Shown piece by piece: positions 1 to 7,354 of a DNA stretch of 25,126 bases. Below the pieces are notes generated by a model. The model saw nothing but the letters and a program-made list of their open reading frames with translations. It did no database searches and was not told the origin of the DNA. A program made the position numbers and the translations under genes. This stretch comes from CAG-882 sp050874385 (GTDB lineage: Bacteria > Bacillota > Clostridia > Lachnospirales > Lachnospiraceae). The DNA is taken from positions 1 to 25,126 of the forward strand of contig JBNMKO010000050.1 in assembly GCA_050874385.1 (NCBI GenBank). The letters run 5' to 3'. Each line of letters opens with the position of its first letter. Within the stretch, counting starts at the first letter, position 1.

Positions 1-213
1 ATCCGATATAAGGTTGGCAAGCTGTCCAAGCCCAACACGGCAAGGAACGCATTTGCCGCAGGTCTGCGCATGGCACAATCTGAGGAAATTGAGTGCAAGA
101 TCAACCGGGCATATTCCCGGAGGGCTGGCAATAATCATGCGCTCAAGGTCTTTGTACAGACTCTCAACTGTCTGTCCTGCCACATTCGCTGTGGCAATCT
201 TAAGTCTACTCAT
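1..213 (-). CDS. NuoF-like iron-sulfur protein (N-terminal part, cut by window edge)
   Basis: Only the first 71 residues are inside the window; the gene continues off the left edge. The visible protein starts MSRLKIATANVAGQTVESLY and contains CHAQTCGKCVPCRVG. That CGKCxPCR pattern is the 4Fe-4S ligand motif of the NADH-ubiquinone oxidoreductase subunit F Fe-S-binding domain, so the product is probably an electron-transfer protein or subunit of an NAD(P)H-linked oxidoreductase. The N terminus is too short to hold the FMN/NADH-binding part of real NuoF, so this is a stand-alone Fe-S-domain protein, not complex I. From memory, Lachnospiraceae encode such proteins beside a glutamate-synthase-like oxidoreductase; that partner would lie outside the window. 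The ATG is preceded by GGAGAA at a 5-nt spacing, and a promoter lies about 200 bp upstream. Confidence 0.75.
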   Translation of the reverse strand, partial: MSRLKIATANVAGQTVESLYKDLERMIIASPPGICPVDLALNFLRLCHAQTCGKCVPCRVGLGQLANLISD

Positions 214-406
214 AATTCTTCTCCATTCTATTATTTAGTTACAATCAATACACCAAATTCGCAGCTCAACAGCTCATATGCTCATAACTGAACTATCGCA
301 TGTCAATGTGTATATTAATAATTAAGCCAGAACTCTCTTTTTACATACAGAGCAATTTTCTGACTTTTAAACTTCATGCCATACAAATTTTCGTATTTAT
401 GTATAT

Positions 407-434
407 CTTATACGATTTAGCACACTAAAGTCAA
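407..434 (-). promoter_or_regulatory. sigma-A-type promoter for the NuoF-like gene
   Basis: On the minus strand there is a -35 TTGACT (434-429), a 16-bp spacer and a -10 TATAAG (412-407). The spacer contains the inverted repeat TTTAG-TGTG-CTAAA, which could be an operator. Transcription from here would give a leader of nearly 190 nt before the ATG at 213. The rest of the 214-549 gap is AT-rich; I see no known riboswitch and no intrinsic terminator for the protease gene upstream. Confidence 0.5.
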
Positions 435-466
435 TAAAAGATAAATAATAGACAAACTTACATTTT

Positions 467-553
467 TTAGCCAGCTTCATCGACCTCATAATCTGATATT
501 TCTACAATCTTACTGTCACGCAGTTGCTTTACCTTGACCAGAATATTACTCAC
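467..553 (-). CDS. possible 28-residue peptide coupled to the subtilase stop
   Basis: A GTG codon overlaps the TGA stop of the subtilase gene (GTGA) and opens a frame of 28 codons ending in TAA. The predicted peptide begins VSNILVKVKQLRDSK and ends in an acidic stretch, SDYEVDEAG. Stop/start overlap is typical of translational coupling, and AAGGA lies just upstream, although almost touching the start. I do not recognise the peptide. It may be a real small protein, the remnant of a longer downstream gene, or chance, since a frame this short is common by chance. Confidence 0.25.
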   Translation of the reverse strand: MSNILVKVKQLRDSKIVEISDYEVDEAG

Positions 554-2349
554 TTCCTTATATTCTCTATCGCCTTATAGACATTGAGCGTCCCATATCC
601 AAAAAGCGGGTCTGGGTATCTGTAGTCCTCCCTCCTGTCCGCGCCGCTTATCAAAAAACTTTTCACGGTGTACGCGCGCATGTAAGGATAAAATCCTTTT
701 ACAATGCCGTACTCGAGAATGAGCGCCGCACCGCCCCCTGTTATCGCCGCCGCAAGACTGCTGCCCGTCATCTGCCCATACGAATTGTCTCTGTCCGGCA
801 AAGGACACAGCACATTGACCCCCGGCGCAACAATGTCCGGCTTGCTATCGCTGTAGACAACCGTTCCCCTTCCGCTTCCTATGTATATGCTCCCGTCCCT
901 GTAGTTGTATGCCCCCGCCGTGATTGGCACATTTGTATTTCCCGGGTCTGTTATCGTGTTGTACGGGTCGGGCTGCAAAAAATATGTGTCCGACCACAAA
1001 AATTCCCTGTTGTTTATCCACATGTTAAAACCGCCCGACAGCACCGAATAGCCGTATGCCCTTATAGTCCATATTCCGGGCGACGGCGTAAAAAATCGCA
1101 GCGTCACAAAATTGAGCCCCGACACCGCCTGATTAAGCCCGTAAAAAACCTCTATCTGCGTCCCCTCAAGTATAAACCTCAGCGTAGTTCTCTCATTTAT
1201 CTTTGGCGGAACTCTCTGCTCCACCCTCCCTATCGGCGAGATAAACTCAAGCGAGAACACCTCCGGCGGCTCCGACCATAAGACACAATAAAATCCCTTG
1301 TCATTCTCACCAACCCTTATCTCAATCGGAATATACTCTGCATCGGGCAGCAGATTTCCTCGAAAATGAAGTCTGCTGTTGGCGTAATTTCCCGTACATG
1401 TCGTCACGCACCGCCCTATATTTCTTCCGATATTGTCAAGATAGTCCGACAGCACTGTGCTCCCAGCATGTGAGGATATGTTGGTTCCAAGACCGACCAC
1501 TATGGATATAGGCATGCCTGCCATCCGCGCATACTGCTCAAGAAAACGCACACCCAGTATTATATCAATCTCCGAATAACAAAGCGCGGCATCATTCACA
1601 AGATAAAATTCCCTAAGATACCTTTTCGCCTGCCTAAGTTTTACGACAACAAGCCTCGCCCCCGGAGCAGCCCCCGTAAATCCCTGCTCCGGCTTTTCCT
1701 GACCCGCCGCAAGCCCCGCAAGCATCGTCCCATGTCCGCCTGCCTCGTCCGTGACCGGAACTATATCCTGCGGATTTGGCGAGGAAAGCGCCTCGTTTAT
1801 CATCGCATTTGAGTACACCCTGCCGTACATAACCATGTTGTCGAGCTCACGGCTTGCATTAACATTACTTCCTGCAGAGCCTCTTTCACTGTCTCCTGTC
1901 AAAGTATTTTCCACATCATTAAATACACCTCTATTGCTTTCCTGCACATTGTCCGCCGTCTGGTCCCATATCGCATCTATAATGCTGCTCCCGTCCTCCC
2001 TGACAAACGCCTCATGGTCGTACCTTATCCCCGTATCGACTATGCCTATAAGCGTTCCAGTGCCTCGAAGTGTAAGAAATGGCTGTTCCCTAACCTGCGT
2101 GATACCTGCCGCCCCCATCGCGCCATAGTCCTGTGTACCGTATATAACAGGAAAAGAGGTGTACCCGAAATTCTCGTAGTTCACCTCTCCTGTCTCATTC
2201 CTATTAAGATGTATTATTCCCCACCTGTCATCTATCTGTGTAATACAATAGTCCCTAAAACCCTCCGCCCCAGGGTCAAACTCATCCGAGCGTCTGTACA
2301 AAAGGTCGATATAATCCTCACCTGTTATATATTTTCCGCAGTTATCCAT
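550..2349 (-). CDS. S8 family subtilisin-like serine protease, CspB-like
   Basis: The 599-aa protein carries the subtilase catalytic triad: Asp105 in GIVDTGI, His206 in GGHGTMLAG and Ser531 in MTGSSLAAA. The Ser motif reads GSS instead of the usual GTS, which I recall for clostridial Csp-type subtilases. About 300 residues lie between His and Ser, more than in subtilisin. This fits the jelly-roll insertion of the CspA/CspB group. No signal peptide is visible, so the protein should be cytoplasmic or spore-associated. In Clostridium, Csp proteases activate the spore cortex hydrolase SleC during germination. Lachnospiraceae carry many Csp-like subtilases of unknown substrate, and no sleC or other csp gene is nearby, so a germination role is unproven. 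The start is supported by AGGAAA upstream. It follows the clpX operon after 136 bp. Confidence 0.85.
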   Translation of the reverse strand: MDNCGKYITGEDYIDLLYRRSDEFDPGAEGFRDYCITQIDDRWGIIHLNRNETGEVNYENFGYTSFPVIYGTQDYGAMGAAGITQVREQPFLTLRGTGTLIGIVDTGIRYDHEAFVREDGSSIIDAIWDQTADNVQESNRGVFNDVENTLTGDSERGSAGSNVNASRELDNMVMYGRVYSNAMINEALSSPNPQDIVPVTDEAGGHGTMLAGLAAGQEKPEQGFTGAAPGARLVVVKLRQAKRYLREFYLVNDAALCYSEIDIILGVRFLEQYARMAGMPISIVVGLGTNISSHAGSTVLSDYLDNIGRNIGRCVTTCTGNYANSRLHFRGNLLPDAEYIPIEIRVGENDKGFYCVLWSEPPEVFSLEFISPIGRVEQRVPPKINERTTLRFILEGTQIEVFYGLNQAVSGLNFVTLRFFTPSPGIWTIRAYGYSVLSGGFNMWINNREFLWSDTYFLQPDPYNTITDPGNTNVPITAGAYNYRDGSIYIGSGRGTVVYSDSKPDIVAPGVNVLCPLPDRDNSYGQMTGSSLAAAITGGGAALILEYGIVKGFYPYMRAYTVKSFLISGADRREDYRYPDPLFGYGTLNVYKAIENIRK

Positions 2350-2444
2350 AATATTTCCTGTACGCTTTTTCTTAATACTATGAATTTCCCGCGTAATTTA
2401 TCATAACATTATGAGTAAGTTCTCATTCTTTTTTCCTAGCAAAC

Positions 2445-2460
2445 CGAATATTCGCAATCC
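2445..2460. repeat. 16-bp motif CGAATATTCGCAATCC, copy 1
   Basis: This intergenic word contains the 10-bp palindrome CGAATATTCG and lies about 95 bp upstream of the subtilase ATG. An identical 16-mer occurs at 10984-10999, upstream of the MATE gene, in the same orientation relative to the gene. On the minus strand it reads GGATTGCGAATATTCG. It could be a shared operator or part of a dispersed intergenic repeat. Confidence 0.4.
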
Positions 2461-2485
2461 TCTTTGCCACTTTCACAACGCAAAA

Positions 2486-2668
2486 TCAACCATTCACAAT
2501 CGGAGACACAACCGGTTTGCCCTCTCTATCCAACAACGGTGTCAAACCACCCGAATAACCGCTTGCATGATATAAGTAATTCACGCCCGTCTGCTTATCC
2601 ACCCAGATTTCCGTGACGGTCATTTGACCCTGAGAATACACTTTTTCAAATCTCTGCTCTTTACCCAT
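2486..2668 (-). CDS. DUF6440-like small protein
   Basis: This 60-aa soluble protein begins MGKEQRFEKVYSQGQ. It contains EIWVDKQTGVNYLYH followed by SGYSGGLTPLLDREGKPVV, a pattern I recall from the uncharacterised DUF6440 family of Firmicutes. No catalytic residues or membrane segments are evident. The compact strand-turn-strand pattern (DKxTGVxYL, then LLDxxGKPV) suggests a small beta-rich fold. A strong GAGGGGGA ribosome binding site precedes the ATG. The gene starts 14 bp after the clpX stop, so it is almost certainly co-transcribed with clpX and may be a modulator or client of that protease system; this link is inference from position only. Confidence 0.7.
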   Translation of the reverse strand: MGKEQRFEKVYSQGQMTVTEIWVDKQTGVNYLYHASGYSGGLTPLLDREGKPVVSPIVNG

Positions 2669-2682
2669 TCTGATTTCCCCCT

Positions 2683-4125
2683 CTATGCCGGCAGATACCC
2701 CGCCGTCCTCATCTCGACAAGCGGTCCGCCTTTCTTCTCGATATATGCTCTCGTTATAGTCACCTTGCCGATATTGTCGTCCTTTGGTATCTCGTACATG
2801 ATATCGAGCATGAACTCCTCGATGATTGAGCGCAGTGCTCTCGCGCCCGTCTTTTTCTCAAGCGCCTTCTCGGCTATCGCCTCTATCGCATCGTCCTCGA
2901 ACTCAAGCTTGACCTCATCGAGCTCAAGAAGCTTCTCGTACTGCTTGAGTATAGCGTTCTTTGGCTCTTTTAATATCTTTATGAGCATATCCTTTGTGAG
3001 CGCATCGAGCGTGAACACAACAGGAAGTCGTCCTAAGAACTCCGGTATCATGCCGTACTTTCTCAAATCCTCGATTGTCACCTTTGAGATAAGGTTCTCA
3101 ACATTGTCATACTTGTCCTTCAAATCCGCCATGAAACCGATGGATGCCTGCTTGTTGAGACGCTCCTTTATTATGTCCTCAAGGTCAGGGAAAGCGCCGC
3201 CGCAGATAAAGAGAATGTTTCTGGTGTTGACCGTCACAAGCGGAACCATCGCATTCTTGCTGTTAGAGCCGACAGGAACCTCTATGTCAGCGCCCTCAAG
3301 GAGCTTTAACATTCCCTGCTGAACCGACTCACCGCTCACATCACGGCTTCTTGTCTCCTTCTTCTTTGCAATCTTGTCTATCTCGTCGATAAAGATAATT
3401 CCCTGTTCTGCCTTCTCAACGTCGTTGTCAGCCGCCGCAAGGAGCTTTGAGACAACGCTCTCGATATCATCGCCGATATAGCCCGCCTCCGTGAGCGATG
3501 TCGCGTCCGCTATCGCGAGAGGAACATTTAAAAGTCTTGCAAGCGTCTTTACAAGATAGGTCTTACCACTTCCCGTAGGTCCAATCATAAGCATGTTGGA
3601 CTTCTCAATCTCTATGGAGTCCATCGTGTCGGTTGCAACCCTCTTGTAGTGGTTGTAGACGGCTACAGAGATAACCTTCTTAGCGTACTCCTGACCAATC
3701 ACATACTCGTCAAGCTTCTCCTTAATCTTGTGAGGTGCAGGAATATCCTTAAGATTTATAAGAGGGACTTTCTTCTCGCCCTCCTTCTTTTTCTTAATCT
3801 TCTGCTTCTGTGGGATTTCCCCGGCAAAATCAGACATATTCATAAAATGTATGCCCGGCATATCCTTTGAGAGCTTCATCATCTCATCGTAGTTGAAGTC
3901 GCCCTTCATTATGGTGTCCATAGAGCGCTGCATACAATCCGGGCAAACATACATTCCCATGCCCATCTGTATCATCTTGCCCGCCTTGCTCTCAGGGCGG
4001 CGGCAGATGGAGCAGACCTTCTCGTACTCGTCATCATTGTTCTTACTGTTATTTGTGTTGTTATTGGTGCTGTTTATCTTAGAATTTTCATTGTTGTTAT
4101 CTATATTGTTTCTATCTTCTGCCAT
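2683..4125 (-). CDS. clpX: ClpX-type AAA+ unfoldase subunit
   Basis: The 480-aa protein has ClpX architecture. An N-terminal C4 zinc-binding domain (Cys38, Cys41, Cys61, Cys64) is followed by a Lys-rich linker and an AAA+ module. The module shows Walker A GPTGSGKT (182-189), pore loop GYIGDD, Walker B IIFIDEID (243-250), GRLP at the arginine finger (365-368) and sensor-2 GARALRS. The IGF tripeptide at 329-331 is the loop that docks ClpP, so it probably still works with ClpP, although clpP is not adjacent. ClpX unfolds tagged proteins and feeds them to ClpP. It is longer than typical ClpX (about 410-430 aa) because of an Asn-rich tail (residues 6-30) and a longer linker. It may be a second, divergent ClpX in this genome. 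The start has AAGGAG upstream and overlaps the end of the preceding glycosyltransferase by 14 bp. Confidence 0.92.
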   Translation of the reverse strand: MAEDRNNIDNNNENSKINSTNNNTNNSKNNDDEYEKVCSICRRPESKAGKMIQMGMGMYVCPDCMQRSMDTIMKGDFNYDEMMKLSKDMPGIHFMNMSDFAGEIPQKQKIKKKKEGEKKVPLINLKDIPAPHKIKEKLDEYVIGQEYAKKVISVAVYNHYKRVATDTMDSIEIEKSNMLMIGPTGSGKTYLVKTLARLLNVPLAIADATSLTEAGYIGDDIESVVSKLLAAADNDVEKAEQGIIFIDEIDKIAKKKETRSRDVSGESVQQGMLKLLEGADIEVPVGSNSKNAMVPLVTVNTRNILFICGGAFPDLEDIIKERLNKQASIGFMADLKDKYDNVENLISKVTIEDLRKYGMIPEFLGRLPVVFTLDALTKDMLIKILKEPKNAILKQYEKLLELDEVKLEFEDDAIEAIAEKALEKKTGARALRSIIEEFMLDIMYEIPKDDNIGKVTITRAYIEKKGGPLVEMRTAGYLPA

Positions 4126-5077
4126 ATCTTACTCCTTCTTTTCCTTCCATATTAGTATCAGCAACTATATAAATAGGTCTGTCCTTGACCTCTAGATAGG
4201 TCTTTGCAAGGTACTGTCCAAATATACCCATGAAAAATAACTGCAATCCGCCCAAAAACGTTATTATGCACGTCATTGATGCCCATCCCGCCACAGGGTC
4301 TCCAAAAGCGAACTTTCTCACGACAATAAAAATCACCGCAATAAAAGCTATCAGACAGAACAAAATTCCGATAAATGACGCAAATACAAGCGGCGTTGTA
4401 GAAAATGCCACTATTCCCTCTATACTGTACTTAAACAGTGACCAGAAATTCCACTTGGTCTGTCCTGCCACACGTTCCACGTTCTCGTATGCAATCCACT
4501 TAGTCTTAAAACCTACCCAGCCAAACATCCCCTTCGAGAAACGATTGTACTCATGGCAGTTTAAAAGTGCATCGACAAACCTTCTGTTCATCAGCCTGAA
4601 ATCCCTCGCTCCATCGACAACCTCCGTGGTCGACATCTTTCCCATAAGCTTGTAGAACATCCTCGCAAAAAACGACCTTATCGGCGGCTCACCCTTGCGG
4701 GTTACACGTCTCGCAGCCGCACAGTCATATCCTTCCTTGGTGACTGCCTCATACATATCTATAAGAAATTCCGGCGGGTCCTGAAGGTCCGCGTCCATGA
4801 TAGCCACATAATCTCCGTCCGCATATGCAAGCCCCGCATACATTCCCGCCTCTTTTCCAAAATTTCTCGAAAATGAGACATACTTTACAACAGGGTGTGT
4901 CCGCGCTATATCCTTCATAACCTCAAGCGTATTATCCCTTGAACCATCGTTGACTAACACCACCTGAAAATCAACATAATCCATCTTAGCTATTATTCTA
5001 TCCAAAACCTCTATAAATTTAGGCAACGCTTCGCTCTCATTATAACAGGGAACAATAACGGAAATTAAATCTTTCAT
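4112..5077 (-). CDS. GtrB/DPM1-like polyprenyl-phosphate glycosyltransferase (GT2)
   Basis: The 321-aa protein begins with a GT-A fold (MKDLISVIVPCYNESEALPK), has NDGSRDNT and the nucleotide-sugar/metal motif DADLQDPP at 95-102. It ends with two membrane segments (about 220-250 and 263-290) and a basic tail. This is the layout of GtrB/DPM1-like enzymes, which move a sugar from a nucleotide donor to undecaprenyl phosphate at the inner membrane face. The lipid-linked sugar is then used to decorate polysaccharides or proteins outside. No flippase or GT-C acceptor enzyme is adjacent. It is the first gene of a unit with clpX: a good promoter lies upstream, GGAGG precedes the start, and its end overlaps clpX by 14 bp. 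Confidence 0.88.
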   Translation of the reverse strand: MKDLISVIVPCYNESEALPKFIEVLDRIIAKMDYVDFQVVLVNDGSRDNTLEVMKDIARTHPVVKYVSFSRNFGKEAGMYAGLAYADGDYVAIMDADLQDPPEFLIDMYEAVTKEGYDCAAARRVTRKGEPPIRSFFARMFYKLMGKMSTTEVVDGARDFRLMNRRFVDALLNCHEYNRFSKGMFGWVGFKTKWIAYENVERVAGQTKWNFWSLFKYSIEGIVAFSTTPLVFASFIGILFCLIAFIAVIFIVVRKFAFGDPVAGWASMTCIITFLGGLQLFFMGIFGQYLAKTYLEVKDRPIYIVADTNMEGKEGVRYGRR

Positions 5078-5139
5078 CCGAATCCTCCAAAATGGTATAT
5101 CATCAAAACAATCGCAATAATTGCTTCAACTATTTATAC

Positions 5140-5168
5140 AGTATACACAATACGCTATGATATTGCAA
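5140..5168 (-). promoter_or_regulatory. promoter of the GtrB-like/clpX/DUF6440 unit
   Basis: On the minus strand there is a -35 TTGCAA (5168-5163), a 17-bp spacer and a -10 TATACT (5145-5140), a good sigma-A match. It starts exactly in the T-tract of the terminator behind the HtrA gene, so one unit ends and the next begins within a few bases. The leader to the GtrB-like ATG would be about 55 nt. Confidence 0.65.
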
Positions 5169-5225
5169 GAAAAAAGCGGAGACAGATGTATGCGCTTTCC
5201 TGCATACAATATCTGTTTCCGCCTT
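5168..5225 (-). terminator. intrinsic terminator behind the HtrA-like gene
   Basis: A long imperfect hairpin has arms GCGGAGACAGATGTATGC (from 5176) and GCATACAATATCTGTTTCCGC (to 5223). On the minus strand it is followed by TTTTTTCTT. It lies about 190 bp beyond the protease stop codon. The remainder of the 5078-5410 gap is AT-rich with no further recognisable element apart from the promoter listed separately. Confidence 0.8.
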
Positions 5226-5410
5226 AATCAACCGGATGCTCACAGTCCTTTTTACTAATCGCTCATAACACCATCAAGCAAGCCATTATTCTACTATTAC
5301 TCTACTCAATAAAAGTGGGATACTCCTCTGATAATGTTAAATCAAATAAATTAACTATCAATTATCAAAGTGTTAATATTCAACTGTGATTTCTACTCAC
5401 CATCAATAAT

Positions 5411-7108
5411 TTACCTGTTAGTGTTTACCTGCGGTCTCTCTGTGAGAGTAACTGTTGTCGTGTTCTCAACAAACTCACCATTCTCAAGGTGTGAGTATGT
5501 GACTTCAATCTCCTCACCAACCTCATAGTACTGCATCATGTTGACAAGTGTCTCCCATGAGTCCACATCCTTGCCGTCAAAGCTTGTGATTACATCGTTA
5601 ACTTTAAGTCCTGCCGCCTCTGCTGCCGAGCCCTCTGAAACGCTTCTGACAAGGACACCTACAGGCCATCCGTATGTCTTTGAAATCTCCGATGTAACCG
5701 AGCTTCCCGATATGCCAAGATAGCCTCTCTCATTATTGTCAAGTGCTACTCTTGTTGTCTGTGTTGAGAGGTCATCAATTATATCCTTGACGGACTCGAT
5801 TGAGATTGCGTAGCCCATACCCTCAACCTTAGTATCAGTCATCTTTACGGAGTTGATACCTATAACCTCACCTTCGGCATTGAACAATGCACCACCACTG
5901 TTTCCAGGATTGATTGCCGCATCAGTCTGGATAAGGTTCTCATATACGACATCATCAACCGTAAGGCTCTTGTCGACAGCGCTCACAATACCAGTTGTGA
6001 CAGATATACCATAACCTGCCGCATTACCTATTGCGATTGCAGCCTCGCCGACCTTTACATCTGTTGACGAACCAAGTTTTGCTATCGAGATTGCGGACAT
6101 TGTCTCGTTGCTTATGTCATCGAGCTTAACCGCAACAACCGCAAGGTCACTGTCAGCCTTCATGCCCTTGATAACCGCATCCACCTCAGCGCCATCGCCA
6201 AAGGTAACTTTAAGGTTATTCACATCCTCAACAACATGTGCGTTGGTCACAACCAAAAGCTCCGTGTCATTTGCACCGATAATGATACCTGAACCGCTGA
6301 CACTAGCCTCATATGTCTGTGGTGTGTTGCCCCAGAAGCTAAATCCGTATGAGCTGCTTGACACCGTCTCTGTTCCGCTTATTGCGACAACGGAGCTTAT
6401 AACATTGTCCACAATATCAGATACATCAAGAACCTTTGCACCCGATGTGACAGAACTTGATGACACGCTTGCAAGTGTTGAACCTGCGGCTGATGAGTCC
6501 GTTATACCTGCAAGATAACTCTTGTTGAGCTCCTTGGCAATCTGGCTCAACTGCTCATCAGTAAGGTCTGTTCCCGACTTTGTAGGGAAATTAATGTATC
6601 CGGCATACATTGCGCCATAGAAAGAACCACCGGCAACTGCACCTATCACAGCCGCACATGCAACGTTTCTTACTGCCTTGAACATGAAGCTGTGCTGCTT
6701 CTTCTCCTTATTTGCCTTAGCCTTCTTGGACTTCTTGTCATTGTTATCATTATTATTGTTGTTCATGCCATATACACTTGTGTAAGCTGACTGGCTATCA
6801 TACTGATTATTACCGTATGATGAACTCTCCTGACTATATGATGACTGGTATACATTCTGTGTATTTGATGTGCCATTGGCATCCGTTGAATTATTCCCGC
6901 TTCCATATACATTCTCGCCTGAAGCCGATGTCACATTTGACACATTGTTCTCAACACCTGTATTCTGTGACGCATCAGAACTATTCATATATGAACTGTT
7001 GTTCATATGTGAGCTGCTGTTCATCTCTGTGTTGTTATCTGCACTGCCATTCATCTGTGTATCATTATTGTTGTTCATATTATTAAATCCATATTCGTTG
7101 TTATCCAT
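5411..7108 (-). CDS. htrA: HtrA/DegP-like membrane-anchored serine protease with PDZ domain
   Basis: The 565-aa protein has a trypsin-like domain with His291 (VVTNAHVV), Asp321 (DSDLAVV) and Ser404 (PGNSGGALFN), then a C-terminal PDZ domain (about 465-555) ending in a hydrophilic tail. One membrane segment (about 147-170) follows a Lys-rich patch (KKSKKAKANKEKK), so the protease should face outside. HtrA proteases degrade or chaperone misfolded exported proteins. The N-terminal cytoplasmic tail is unusual: about 120 residues of Asn, Ser, Met and Tyr, with repeated NMNNNN and SSYMNSS-like runs. The start is supported by GGAGG. It is flanked by terminators on both sides, so it is probably a single-gene unit. 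Confidence 0.93.
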   Translation of the reverse strand: MDNNEYGFNNMNNNNDTQMNGSADNNTEMNSSSHMNNSSYMNSSDASQNTGVENNVSNVTSASGENVYGSGNNSTDANGTSNTQNVYQSSYSQESSSYGNNQYDSQSAYTSVYGMNNNNNDNNDKKSKKAKANKEKKQHSFMFKAVRNVACAAVIGAVAGGSFYGAMYAGYINFPTKSGTDLTDEQLSQIAKELNKSYLAGITDSSAAGSTLASVSSSSVTSGAKVLDVSDIVDNVISSVVAISGTETVSSSSYGFSFWGNTPQTYEASVSGSGIIIGANDTELLVVTNAHVVEDVNNLKVTFGDGAEVDAVIKGMKADSDLAVVAVKLDDISNETMSAISIAKLGSSTDVKVGEAAIAIGNAAGYGISVTTGIVSAVDKSLTVDDVVYENLIQTDAAINPGNSGGALFNAEGEVIGINSVKMTDTKVEGMGYAISIESVKDIIDDLSTQTTRVALDNNERGYLGISGSSVTSEISKTYGWPVGVLVRSVSEGSAAEAAGLKVNDVITSFDGKDVDSWETLVNMMQYYEVGEEIEVTYSHLENGEFVENTTTVTLTERPQVNTNR

Positions 7109-7210
7109 AATCGTTTACCTCCGCATTTCAATGTTTACCATGAGGGATTTAACTGTTTCCCTCTCTCTTTTATGAGTACACTATAACAACGAATTGTGTT
7201 CTTTTTGTGA

Positions 7211-7254
7211 TAAAAAAGTGAATGAATTGAGAAATCTCTTCACAATTCATTCAC
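7211..7254 (-). terminator. intrinsic terminator behind nrdD
   Basis: A perfect 12-bp stem GTGAATGAATTG / CAATTCATTCAC (7218-7229 and 7243-7254) has a 13-nt loop. On the minus strand it is followed by TTTTTTA. It lies about 100 bp past the nrdD stop and closes that transcript before the protease gene. Confidence 0.85.
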
Positions 7255-7354
7255 TCTAAAATCCATATTAATTTTCATGCCGCTTCTGACGGCACAAATA
7301 CAAATGTAAACCGCTATGTTTTAGGGTTTTTCTTATGCTGATACACTTATATTT

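Noticed and set aside
214..406. A riboswitch in the long leader of the NuoF-like gene
   Set aside because: I could not match any known riboswitch core, and the pairings I found are short and AT-rich.
2404..2434. A plus-strand terminator (ATGAG-TAAGTT-CTCAT followed by TCTTTTTT)
   Set aside because: The stem is only 5 bp and no plus-strand gene precedes it.
2624..3322. A 232-codon plus-strand open frame across from clpX
   Set aside because: It is antisense to strongly conserved ClpX coding sequence, has low-complexity Ser/Ile-rich translation and no ribosome binding site.
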